Source of the DNA: Synergistaceae bacterium | Lineage (GTDB): Bacteria > Synergistota > Synergistia > Synergistales > Synergistaceae | Assembly (NCBI GenBank): GCA_012727545.1 | Contig: JAAYHA010000061.1 | Location: 1 to 15,289, forward strand | Reading direction: 5' to 3' | DNA: 15,289 bases | In this document: positions 7,393 through 14,436 of the stretch, in pieces | How positions within the stretch are numbered: position 1 is the first letter of the stretch | Layout: every line of letters starts with the position of its first letter | The notes under the pieces: model-generated | The model's database searches: none | Seen by the model: only the letters and a program-made list of their open reading frames with translations | Told to the model about the DNA's origin: nothing | Program-made: the position numbers and the translations under genes

Positions 7393-8480
7393 GAAAGCAC
7401 CCCCCTGATCCATATGTCGTCCCCGCAGGCGGAGGTATTGATATCTTTAATGCTTATCGCTTCGTCAAGGCTGTCAAGCTCAAGGTATTCGGTAAAGTGT
7501 ATTCCGGCGCCCAGTATCTTTGGTGCCATAAATATCGATATCTCGTCTGCCAGACCATATCTGAGCAGTGAGCTTGTCAGTCTGGCCCCGCATTCGACCA
7601 TCAGATAGTTTACACCTATTTCACACAATTTAGCCATAACAAATTCCAACTCGCTGCATTCAGGCGCATCTATGGTCAGAACTTCAGCACCAAGTTCCCT
7701 GATACTGTTGATTTTATCAACTGAAGCATCAGCGGAGGTGAAGAAAATCAGGTTTTTCTCGTTAAAAATTGCGGCTGAGAGAGGGGTCCTTAGCCTTCTG
7801 TCAAGGATGACCCTTTTCGGCGACTTTCCCTCAGCGTCCCTGACGGTAAAGGTAGGGTCGTCTGCAATGACTGTTCCGACCCCGCTAAGCAGGGCATCGT
7901 TCTCAGCCCTCATTATGTGGACTTTCTGCCTTGAGCTTTCACCGGTGATCCATTTGCTTGATCCGTCCTTCAATGCGATGTTCCCGTCTATTGAAGAGGC
8001 TGTCTTGATGGTGATCCACGGACGTCCGTTCCTCATCCTTCTTATGAATCCCCTGTTCATCCATTTCGATTCTTTTCCAAGAACACCGCTTGTTACCTCT
8101 ACCCCGGCATCCCGAAGCATGCTTTCCCCCCGGCAGTCAACTAAAGGGTTCGGGTCTGTCATTCCGATCACTACACGGGATACCCCTTTTTCGATAAGCA
8201 TTGGCGCACATGGAGGGGTCCTCCCATGATGGCAGCATGGTTCAAGATTTACGTATACAGTGGATCCTTTAACATCTTCGCCGGCATTCCTGACAGCCTC
8301 GACCTCTGCGTGCGGTTCACCGCAGCACTTATGCCACCCTGTGCCTATTATTTTTGAATCACGGACAATAACACAGCCGACCCGGGGATTGGGACTGACA
8401 GAACCGGTACCGTTAAACGCTAAGGAAAGCGCCATTCTCATATAATTTTCATCCTGCAGTTTCTGATCATGAGAAGTCAA
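7374..8480 (-). CDS. ribD: Bifunctional riboflavin biosynthesis deaminase/reductase RibD (TTG start)
   Basis: RibD carries out two successive steps on the pyrimidine intermediate: deamination, then NADPH-dependent reduction of the ribosyl side chain. The N-terminal zinc deaminase shows SPNPRVGCVIV (29-39), H57-A-E59 and the zinc cysteines C82 and C91 in EPCCHHGRTPPC. The C-terminal reductase starts near RPWITIKTASSIDG (153-166) and includes SKWITG, LLSGVGTV and RVILDRRLR. It has 368 residues, normal. The start is a TTG at 8480 whose last bases overlap the uvrC stop (TTGA). AAGGGAG lies about 9 bases before it, and the first in-frame ATG, 13 codons later, would cut into the conserved fold. Confidence 0.96.
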   Translation of the reverse strand: MTSHDQKLQDENYMRMALSLAFNGTGSVSPNPRVGCVIVRDSKIIGTGWHKCCGEPHAEVEAVRNAGEDVKGSTVYVNLEPCCHHGRTPPCAPMLIEKGVSRVVIGMTDPNPLVDCRGESMLRDAGVEVTSGVLGKESKWMNRGFIRRMRNGRPWITIKTASSIDGNIALKDGSSKWITGESSRQKVHIMRAENDALLSGVGTVIADDPTFTVRDAEGKSPKRVILDRRLRTPLSAAIFNEKNLIFFTSADASVDKINSIRELGAEVLTIDAPECSELEFVMAKLCEIGVNYLMVECGARLTSSLLRYGLADEISIFMAPKILGAGIHFTEYLELDSLDEAISIKDINTSACGDDIWIRGVLSCSPDL

Positions 8481-9952
8481 TTTTCCGGGCTCCCTTCATT
8501 TGCCTGTCTAAGATGTTCTTGTATCCTTTTAGCAAGTGTGGTACCGATCCCGGGTGCTGAAGCCAGCTCCTCTTGGGTGATATCCATTATAGCTCTTGTG
8601 CTTCCAAATTTAGTTATGAGCTTTGCAGCTTTGCCCCTTCCAACTCCGGGCACATCTTCGAGCTTGCTTCTTCTGAAATTTCTGCCTCTTGCGGCCCTGT
8701 GGGATGTTATCGCATACCTGTGTGATTCGTCCCTTACGTGCTGCAGAAGCCTTAATGCAGGATCTGTGTGATCCAGGCGTATGGGTTCCTTCTTCTCCGG
8801 TATGTATATTTCCTCATCTTCCTTGGCAAGGGAAACTATTGGTATGTTGTTGATGCCAAGTTCCTTTAATGCTTCCATTGCAAATTCAAGCTGAACCGGA
8901 CCTCCGTCGATAAGGATAAGCTGGGGCATCGGTTCCTGCCCGTCCAAACACCTTCTGTATCTCCGAAGCAAGGTCTCCTTCATCGACCTGAAGTCATCAA
9001 TGCCTTCAACAGTCTTTATGTTAAACCTTCTGTATAATGATGTGTTCGGATATCCCTGCTCAAATACTACTACAACACCCACTGTCTCTTTGCCTGAGGT
9101 GTGTGAAATGTCGAAGCCATCTATTCTCCATGGAAGCATGGGCAGTTCTAAGATGTTCTGAAGACGGTTTAGGGTCTCCCAGAAGTTATCTCTTCCGGCT
9201 TCAATCTCAGGAATGTTGTTTCGCTGGCGGCTGACCCGCCAGATCGCCCTGATCGTGTCCCTGATGACAGCAGCTTCTTCAAATTCAAGGCTCTGTACAG
9301 CTTTGTCCATTTTTTTTCTAAGTTTTTCAACAAGCTCAAGACCTTTGCCCTGCAGCATCATAATTACATCCGCTGCCCTTTCCCTGTATTCATTTTCAGT
9401 GCATAGGCCTGCACAGGGTGCAAGGCAGTGTCCAAGTGAATGTCTCATGCATGGACGGACCTTTTTGTTTGGCTCTTTTATTTCCCCTTTGCAATATCGA
9501 AGCGGAAGGTAGCGCTCTATAAGGCGAAGAAGTTCCCTCACCTCGGAGACTCTTACAAACGGACCGATATATACGGCTCCGTCATCCTGCTTGTGTCTGG
9601 TGACCACGATACGTGGGAATTTCTCTGATGTGACCTTTATGTATGCGTACCGTTCGTTCATTTTGAGATCCACGTTGAAAAATGGCTGATATAATTTTAT
9701 CAGTCTGTTTTCGAGGATCAGAGCCTCTATCTCTGTCTCTGTCCTGATAGTGGAAATGTCGGAGATGGTATCGACCAGTTTTCTCAATCTTGGTGAAGCG
9801 AAGTTGGAATGGCGAAAGTACGAAGAGACCCTCTTCTTGAGGGATTTCGCCTTGCCGACGTAAATTATTTTGCCGTCAGGATCACGCATCATATAGACTC
9901 CCGGTTTGTCCGGGAGTGCTTTTATTTGGTTGAGAAGGTCTTCTCTTTTCAA
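8477..9952 (-). CDS. uvrC: Excinuclease ABC subunit C, internally shortened
   Basis: UvrC makes both cuts beside a DNA lesion held by UvrB. Counting from the chosen start, the protein has 491 residues; typical UvrC has about 560-620. The GIY-YIG nuclease is present (GVYMM, then IYVGKAKSLKKRV, and the Glu in TEIEALILENRL), as are the cysteine segment (CMRHSLGHCLAPCAGLC) and the UVR motif (LEFEEAAVIRDTI). The RNase H-like triad is also intact: Asp in GFDISH, Asp in LILIDGG, His in SHRYAITSHR, with a C-terminal double helix-hairpin-helix (VPGVGRGKA, APGIGTTLA). About 90 residues usually found between UVR and the RNase H-like domain are missing. The start is a TTG at 9952: AAAGGG precedes it by about 8 bases and the N-terminus then matches other UvrCs. 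ATG 9991 and GTG 10039 are open alternatives without a Shine-Dalgarno. Confidence 0.93.
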   Translation of the reverse strand: MKREDLLNQIKALPDKPGVYMMRDPDGKIIYVGKAKSLKKRVSSYFRHSNFASPRLRKLVDTISDISTIRTETEIEALILENRLIKLYQPFFNVDLKMNERYAYIKVTSEKFPRIVVTRHKQDDGAVYIGPFVRVSEVRELLRLIERYLPLRYCKGEIKEPNKKVRPCMRHSLGHCLAPCAGLCTENEYRERAADVIMMLQGKGLELVEKLRKKMDKAVQSLEFEEAAVIRDTIRAIWRVSRQRNNIPEIEAGRDNFWETLNRLQNILELPMLPWRIDGFDISHTSGKETVGVVVVFEQGYPNTSLYRRFNIKTVEGIDDFRSMKETLLRRYRRCLDGQEPMPQLILIDGGPVQLEFAMEALKELGINNIPIVSLAKEDEEIYIPEKKEPIRLDHTDPALRLLQHVRDESHRYAITSHRAARGRNFRRSKLEDVPGVGRGKAAKLITKFGSTRAIMDITQEELASAPGIGTTLAKRIQEHLRQANEGSPEN

Positions 9953-9972
9953 AAAAAAATCCCTTTCCGTGA

Positions 9973-10001
9973 TTGCTGATGTCAGGCTCATGGTATAGGA
10001 T
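9973..10001 (+). promoter_or_regulatory. Candidate sigma70-type promoter for cysS
   Basis: TTGCTG (9973-9978) and TAGGAT (9996-10001) are separated by 17 bases, about 40 bases before the cysS ATG and ahead of its AGGAGGT Shine-Dalgarno (10028-10034). The match is moderate (3 of 6 and 4 of 6). The short divergent gap should also hold the minus-strand promoter of the uvrC operon; TATGAT on that strand near 10015-10008 is a possible -10, but I see no convincing -35. The leader is too short for a T-box. Confidence 0.4.
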
Positions 10002-10040
10002 ATCATAGTATGGTAAAAGTAGCATTCAGGAGGTGCCACA

Positions 10041-11444
10041 ATGGCTCTGGTAGTTTACAACGACCTAACTAGAAAAAAGGAACTATTTGAAACGATAGAA
10101 AATGGCAAGGTCAGATTTTACGTCTGCGGACCGACTGTTTATGATTTTTTCCACATCGGCAACGCGAGGCCTTTCGTTCTCTTTGACGTCTTCAGGAGAT
10201 ATCTTGAGGCAACAGGCTACAAGGTCACGTTTGTCCAGAATTTTACTGACATAGACGATAAAATGATCAGGCGCGCAAACGAGATGGGAATAACTGTACC
10301 TGAACTGGCAGAAAAGTTTATCGCGGAGTATTTCGAGGATGCCGACGCCCTTGGCATCAGGAGAGCTGATATCCATCCAAGGGCTACCCACGAGATAGAT
10401 GAGATCATCAAGATAGTAAAGACTCTGATAGATAAAGGGCACGCCTACGAAAAGGACGGCGATGTCTACTTTTCTGTAGTCAGCTTCCCGGAATATGGCA
10501 AACTCTCAAAACAGAGCATAGATGAGCTTGTGAGCGGGGCAAGGATAGAAGTCGATGAAAGAAAGAACAACCCGCTTGATTTTGCGCTCTGGAAGGCCAG
10601 CAAGCCCGGAGAACCCTTCTGGGAGAGTCCTTGGGGCAACGGTCGACCTGGTTGGCACATCGAATGCAGTGCAATGTCCACAAAGTATCTCGGAGACTCT
10701 ATAGATATACACGGTGGCGGAAGCGACCTTGTTTTTCCGCACCACGAAAACGAGATAGCCCAGTCTGAGTGCGCTTCAGGGTGCCAGTTTGTAAAATACT
10801 GGCTCCATAACGCATACATAATGATCGACAAAGAAAAGATGTCCAAATCCCTTGGCAATTTCATGACAGTAAGAGACATAAGAAATAAATTTAATCCGCT
10901 CGTGCTTCGCTTCTTCCTGCTGAGCGCACACTACCGCTCACCCATCAATTTTTCTAAGGAGGGTCTGGACCAGGCTCAGAGCGCACTCGAAAGGATCAAC
11001 AACTGCTATGCCGACCTTAAATTCGCTGTGGCAAACCGCAAGTCATGCACAAAAGACAATTCCCTTGCTGAAACTGTGGCGAAGGCCTACCTTGGGTATA
11101 CGGATGCAATGGATGATGATTTCAACACTGCAGGAGCACTTGGCTGCGTGTTTGACGTTGTCAGGGCCGTAAATGTGCATCTGACTGAGAATGACGGGTT
11201 CTGTGAAGAAGGCTTAAAATCTGCAAAGGAGTTCTTCGATAATGTTAACTGCGTCTTTGGCTTTTTTAACAGCGAGTGTGATGAAGTTCCGGATGCAGAA
11301 ATAGAGGCACTTCTTGAGGAGAGAGCAGAAGCCAGGAAGTCCAAAAACTTTAAAAGATCTGACGAAATCAGGGATCTGCTGGCATCAAAAGGAATAACCA
11401 TAGAAGATACGCCCCAGGGTGCACGCTGGAAAAAACATATATAG
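10041..11444 (+). CDS. cysS: Cysteinyl-tRNA synthetase
   Basis: Class I synthetase that charges tRNA-Cys; 467 residues, normal length. The Rossmann fold carries the HIGH-type motif HIGN (38-41) after YVCGPTVYDFF, and the KMSKS loop is at 266-270. The zinc site that selects cysteine is complete: C29, C209 in WHIECSAMS, H234 and E238 in HHENE, the same numbering as the E. coli enzyme. A strong AGGAGGT Shine-Dalgarno precedes the ATG. It is the only plus-strand gene in the window, divergent from uvrC and convergent with moaD, so it forms its own transcription unit ending at the hairpin near 11465-11505. Confidence 0.98.
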   Translation: MALVVYNDLTRKKELFETIENGKVRFYVCGPTVYDFFHIGNARPFVLFDVFRRYLEATGYKVTFVQNFTDIDDKMIRRANEMGITVPELAEKFIAEYFEDADALGIRRADIHPRATHEIDEIIKIVKTLIDKGHAYEKDGDVYFSVVSFPEYGKLSKQSIDELVSGARIEVDERKNNPLDFALWKASKPGEPFWESPWGNGRPGWHIECSAMSTKYLGDSIDIHGGGSDLVFPHHENEIAQSECASGCQFVKYWLHNAYIMIDKEKMSKSLGNFMTVRDIRNKFNPLVLRFFLLSAHYRSPINFSKEGLDQAQSALERINNCYADLKFAVANRKSCTKDNSLAETVAKAYLGYTDAMDDDFNTAGALGCVFDVVRAVNVHLTENDGFCEEGLKSAKEFFDNVNCVFGFFNSECDEVPDAEIEALLEERAEARKSKNFKRSDEIRDLLASKGITIEDTPQGARWKKHI

Positions 11445-11464
11445 CCCTGAAAACTTAAATGTAA

Positions 11465-11505
11465 AGAGCCCCGGACGCTGAAGCTGATGTCAGGGGTTCT
11501 TTTTT
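11465..11505 (+). terminator. Rho-independent terminator of cysS
   Basis: AGAGCCCC (11465-11472) pairs with GGGGTTCT (11493-11500), including one G-U pair, around a 20-base loop, and runs straight into six T. It starts 20 bases after the cysS stop. The same stem could also slow minus-strand transcription arriving from moaD, but the T tract on that side is poor. Confidence 0.82.
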
Positions 11506-11529
11506 ATGTAATTATGTAGCTGCTGCATT

Positions 11530-11802
11530 TTAGCCTCCGCCAATAAGCGGGAATATCCTTACGTCGTCTCCGTCTTTTAGTGGGGTATCGTCCTTTTGGA
11601 GATGGAGCATGTGGTGGCCGTTTACGAGGATGTTGACCCTTTTGGATATCTTGTCTCCGTCCATGCAGAAATCACGAAAATTTTTCCCAAATTTAGAATT
11701 AAGATCCTCCATGAGGAGTCCAAGTGTCGGCCTTAAAGGCATAGTTATTTCCTTGGTTCCGACCATGGTCCTTATATCAGCGAAAAAACCGACTTTGATC
11801 AT
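11530..11802 (-). CDS. MoaD/ThiS family sulfur-carrier protein
   Basis: A 90-residue ubiquitin-fold protein. It begins IKVGFFADIRTMVG and has the typical ILVNGHHM strand, a KDGDDVRIFPL strand and a C-terminal IGGG. In MoaD the terminal Gly-Gly is activated as a thiocarboxylate and gives sulfur to the pterin dithiolene that binds Mo or W. Its place after the AOR gene suggests a dedicated MoaD for that tungsten/molybdenum enzyme, a known arrangement for AOR clusters; ThiS is less likely. A GTG at 11817 is in frame, but GGAGG lies inside that extension at ideal distance from the ATG at 11802, so the shorter form is used. It is the last gene of the cluster and converges on cysS. Confidence 0.87.
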   Translation of the reverse strand: MIKVGFFADIRTMVGTKEITMPLRPTLGLLMEDLNSKFGKNFRDFCMDGDKISKRVNILVNGHHMLHLQKDDTPLKDGDDVRIFPLIGGG

Positions 11803-11869
11803 GGGTCCCCTCCTCACATTTTTACAATGTTGAAAAATAATTATCCATATTCATATGCCTATATTTTAA

Positions 11870-11968
11870 ACTATTTAAAACAGATCCGCGGGTAAGATGC
11901 AGATATGCCCGCGGATCACTATTTTGAAGGTCGAGTGTTATTGGTTCATCGACCGGCTTTTAAATAGT
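11870..11968 (-). terminator. Structured aor-moaD intergenic region: two hairpins inside an 11-bp inverted repeat
   Basis: On the minus strand after the AOR stop codon there are two stem-loops: GGTCGA/TCGACC (11954-11949 with 11934-11929) and a strong 10-bp stem GATCCGCGGG/CCCGCGGATC (11917-11908 with 11892-11883). The second is followed by TGTTTTAAA, an imperfect T tract. Both lie inside a perfect 11-bp inverted repeat, ACTATTTAAAA at 11968-11958 and TTTTAAATAGT at 11880-11870, whose first arm contains the AOR stop codon. The GC-rich hairpin probably acts as a terminator or attenuator, or protects the AOR mRNA 3' end, lowering moaD expression. Confidence 0.6.
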
Positions 11969-13774
11969 CATAAACTCCCTAAGGCCAAGGGATTCAAGTC
12001 TTTCCGGTGTCGGTACCCCGTTTTCATCCCATCCCCTTGCCTCATAGTAATGAGGAAGCATTTCGGGTACTCGGCTTACGTTGCCCTTCATCGGACCTGA
12101 GCTGATAGGAGCATTGAACATTCTGTCCGGCAGTGTATCGTCGGCTTTAGTATATCCGACGCTGAGATTATAGAGCCTTTCCAGGTTGTATATCCTCTCG
12201 CCGGCTAATGCCACTTCATCACCGGTAAACTCTATGCCGGAAGCTCCTGTGATCTCATCTGCGATAGCGGGGGCTCCGAGTGCGAACGTCGTAAAGAGGC
12301 ACATGCCTGCAGAGTCAACTGCTGCAGTAAGGTCCTGGAATCCCTTTACCCATGCAGGTTTTTCCACGATCGACTGCTGGTCGAGCTTTTCCGGAAGCCC
12401 AAGGATCTCAGGAGAAATGGTATATCCGCGCACGTGGCAGCCGCCCCTGTTTGAGGTAGCATAGTTGAGTCCTATCCCCTGGATGCCGCGTGGATCGTAT
12501 GCGGGCATCTCCTGCTTTTTAGCTGTCATGGAGAATTCAGGATGGCCGTATTTTGTCCCAAGCCTGAAGGATCCCTCTGCGAGCTCATTGCCAAAGCCTT
12601 TTCTGTATGCTGTGGCTTCGACAAGGGCTATAAGGGCTTCTTCGCTGCCGAATTTAAGCTCATGTCCGACTTCGTCTTTTCCTATGGCACCTGTTTCATA
12701 CAGCTCCATAGCTGCGGCCATCGTACTGCCCATCGTTATGGTGTCGAGCCCAAGTTCATTGCAGATGAAGTTTGCCTTATTTACTACGTCAATGTTGTCT
12801 ATGCCGCAGTCAGGACCGAATGACCATACTGTTTCATACTCGGGGCCTTCGCCCTCTCCCGCATACTTGCCTTCACTCCATGCGACCCTTCCGCATCCGA
12901 TAGAACAGAAGGCGCATGCCTTGTTCTTGTGCATCCTTGTTGCGGCAAGTGATTCCCCGCCGACCTTGTCAGCCGTTTCAAAGTGCGACTCACGGAAATT
13001 CCTGGTCGGGAGAGAACCAACTGAGTTGAGGATGTTTACGAGAACGTTCGTACCAAAGGCAGGAAGTCCGCCGCTGGTTACGGCGTTTTCTTTAAGCAGT
13101 TTTTTGCTTGCCCTCACTGCAGCGAGAAACTTATCCTTGTCTCCGATCTTAACTCCTTTGGTGCCTCTTACAACAATAGCCTTAAGGTTCTTGGAGCCCA
13201 TTACAGCACCGACGCCGCTGCGTCCCGCTGCCCTGTGGTCATCGTTCATGATGTTGGCAAAGAGGACCTTGTTCTCCCCTGCAGGTCCGATACATGCCAC
13301 TTTAGCGTCCGGATCATGTTTTGCAAGAAGAGCTGCCGTTGTCTCAGGGACATTCTTGCCCCAGAGGTCGGATGCGTCGCACAGCTCAGCCGTTCCGTTA
13401 TAAATATTGAGATATACAGGCTTCTGCGACTGTCCTTCAAAAATTACCATATCATATCCGGCATACTTAAGCTCAGGGCCCCAGTAACCACCTGAATTTG
13501 ATCCTGCCAGGGTCCCGTTGAGAGGGGCGCGGGTGACCACTTCATATCTGCCTGTGCTGGACCCCATGGTTCCTGTGAGTACACCTGTTGAAAAAATCAG
13601 GTTGTTCTCAGGTCCCAGTGGATCTACACCCGGTTTTACTTCTTTCATGTAGTAATAGACACCCAGACCCCTGCATCCGAGGTATTTCCTGGCTGCCTCC
13701 ATATCAAGAGCCTCTTTTTTGACCGTTCCTTCTGTGAGGTTGACCCTCAGGATAGTCTCTGTCCAGCCTGCCAT
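11960..13774 (-). CDS. aor: Aldehyde:ferredoxin oxidoreductase, tungsten-pterin catalytic subunit
   Basis: Oxidises aldehydes to carboxylic acids (or works in reverse) at a W or Mo bis-pterin site and passes electrons to an adjacent [4Fe-4S] cluster. It has 604 residues, essentially the length of the Pyrococcus furiosus enzyme. The cluster cysteines C287, C290, C294 (CAFCSIGC) and C492 (SAGMC) fit AOR spacing. E312 in EGPEYETVW and H447 in SNRGGCH match the active-site Glu and His. The N-terminal domain has the expected GRYEVVTRAPL and NSGGYWGPELKYAGYD segments, and HRAAGRSGVGAVMGSKNLKAI and AYDPRGIQGIGLNYATSNRGG are strong AOR signatures. It starts one base after the ferredoxin gene's stop codon with a GGAGG upstream. 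Substrate and metal cannot be read from sequence. Confidence 0.96.
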   Translation of the reverse strand: MAGWTETILRVNLTEGTVKKEALDMEAARKYLGCRGLGVYYYMKEVKPGVDPLGPENNLIFSTGVLTGTMGSSTGRYEVVTRAPLNGTLAGSNSGGYWGPELKYAGYDMVIFEGQSQKPVYLNIYNGTAELCDASDLWGKNVPETTAALLAKHDPDAKVACIGPAGENKVLFANIMNDDHRAAGRSGVGAVMGSKNLKAIVVRGTKGVKIGDKDKFLAAVRASKKLLKENAVTSGGLPAFGTNVLVNILNSVGSLPTRNFRESHFETADKVGGESLAATRMHKNKACAFCSIGCGRVAWSEGKYAGEGEGPEYETVWSFGPDCGIDNIDVVNKANFICNELGLDTITMGSTMAAAMELYETGAIGKDEVGHELKFGSEEALIALVEATAYRKGFGNELAEGSFRLGTKYGHPEFSMTAKKQEMPAYDPRGIQGIGLNYATSNRGGCHVRGYTISPEILGLPEKLDQQSIVEKPAWVKGFQDLTAAVDSAGMCLFTTFALGAPAIADEITGASGIEFTGDEVALAGERIYNLERLYNLSVGYTKADDTLPDRMFNAPISSGPMKGNVSRVPEMLPHYYEARGWDENGVPTPERLESLGLREFMTI

Positions 13775-13775
13775 A

Positions 13776-14252
13776 TTACTTCACCTCCTCAAGAGCCTGT
13801 TTCATTTTGGCTGAAAATGCCTTTTTTCTGTTGAGTGTTGCAGTGTCGGCGGGAAGGTATTCGATCGCTGCCGTCGGACAGAATTCCGCACAAAGAGGTT
13901 CTCCGTCACAGTGATCGCACTTGATCGCAACCTTTGCTACCCTGTCAAAAGCGATATTTCCGAAAGGACACGCCATAACGCACATCCTGCATCCTATGCA
14001 CTTGTCCTCTTCAACCTTCACCACGCCTGTCTCTTCGTCACGGACTAGTGCTTTGGTCTTGCATACCGCCATGCATGCTGCCTCTTCGCACTGGAAACAC
14101 ATCATGGGTACGTTGTTTCCCTTATCAAACCTAAAGACATTGACCCTTGATATCGCCGGCCTGCACTCTCCGTTATGAGACAGTGAACAGGCCAGTTCAC
14201 AGGTCCCGCAGCCGATACATTTTTCCGGCGATGTTACGAGTATCATTTCCAT
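13776..14252 (-). CDS. Four-cluster ferredoxin subunit of the AOR (HycB/DmsB-like)
   Basis: A 158-residue protein with sixteen cysteines in four groups able to bind four [4Fe-4S] clusters: C12/15/18/22 (CIGCGTCELAC), C52/55/60/64 (CFQCEEAACMAVC), C85/88/91/95 (CIGCRMCVMAC) and C112/115/121/125 (CDHCDGEPLCAEFC). The pattern matches electron-transfer subunits of the HycB/DmsB type and the small Fe-S subunits of bacterial AORs. It sits directly ahead of the AOR gene with a one-base gap, so it is most likely the electron-wire subunit that links AOR to the NuoF/G-like proteins upstream. No signal peptide or membrane helix, so cytoplasmic. The start at 14252 is backed by GGGAGG; the second Met two codons later is less well placed. 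Confidence 0.93.
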   Translation of the reverse strand: MEMILVTSPEKCIGCGTCELACSLSHNGECRPAISRVNVFRFDKGNNVPMMCFQCEEAACMAVCKTKALVRDEETGVVKVEEDKCIGCRMCVMACPFGNIAFDRVAKVAIKCDHCDGEPLCAEFCPTAAIEYLPADTATLNRKKAFSAKMKQALEEVK

Positions 14253-14281
14253 GCCGCATTCCTCCCTGTACTTTTTAGATT

Positions 14282-14416
14282 CCCGTATCTGACGGGTGTT
14301 GTAAAGACAAAAGGAGACCCTCTGAGGGTCTCCTTCTTTGCTAAACGGCAGGCGGCAGGATCGCTCCCGCTCCCCAATGCCCGGAGTTTCTGCTTGAGAT
14401 ACGCCGGGTCGAAGGA
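14282..14416 (-). promoter_or_regulatory. Candidate riboswitch-type leader RNA upstream of the AOR genes
   Basis: The 184-base gap before the ferredoxin gene is highly structured on the minus strand. UCCUUC (14416-14411) can pair with GAAGGA (14336-14331) to close a 74-base domain. The domain has CCCGG/CCGGG (14408-14404 with 14384-14380), a GCGGGA/UCCUGC stem with a GCGA GNRA tetraloop (14370-14355), and a tandem heptamer. The 3' strand of the closing stem is also the left arm of a strong terminator, so the two forms exclude each other. A small hairpin, CCCGU/ACGGG (14296-14282), follows before the Shine-Dalgarno. In front of a Mo/W-pterin enzyme, a molybdenum/tungsten-cofactor riboswitch is the leading guess. 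I did not match a consensus, so the class is inference. Confidence 0.55.
14311..14335 (-). terminator. Strong hairpin terminator/attenuator before the AOR genes
   Basis: AAGGAGACCCT (14335-14325) and AGGGTCTCCTT (14321-14311) form a perfect 11-bp stem around a three-base loop, followed on the minus strand by TTGTCTTT so that the T run is interrupted. It lies about 100 bases after the NuoG-like gene and about 60 before the ferredoxin gene. It could end the upstream operon, or be the regulated terminator of the leader described at 14282-14416. Confidence 0.82.
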
Positions 14417-14436
14417 CATGTATTATTGGTTCTTTT

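Noticed and set aside
9953..10040. T-box or FMN riboswitch in the uvrC-cysS gap
   Set aside because: The gap is under 90 bases and must also hold two promoters; no aptamer-like pairing was seen.
11803..11869. Promoter for moaD in the AT-rich stretch
   Set aside because: A GATAAT-like -10 is present on the minus strand, but no -35 is found at 16-18 bases and the composition alone makes such matches likely.
12465..13403. Long plus-strand open frame (312 codons) opposite the AOR gene
   Set aside because: It is rich in Ser, Pro and Leu with no recognisable motif, and it lies wholly antisense to a gene with a full set of catalytic residues. It is a mirror of codon bias.
14337..14410. tRNA-like or tRNA-Sec gene in the structured gap
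   Set aside because: Stem and loop lengths do not give a cloverleaf, and no T-arm or CCA-proximal stem of the right size can be drawn.
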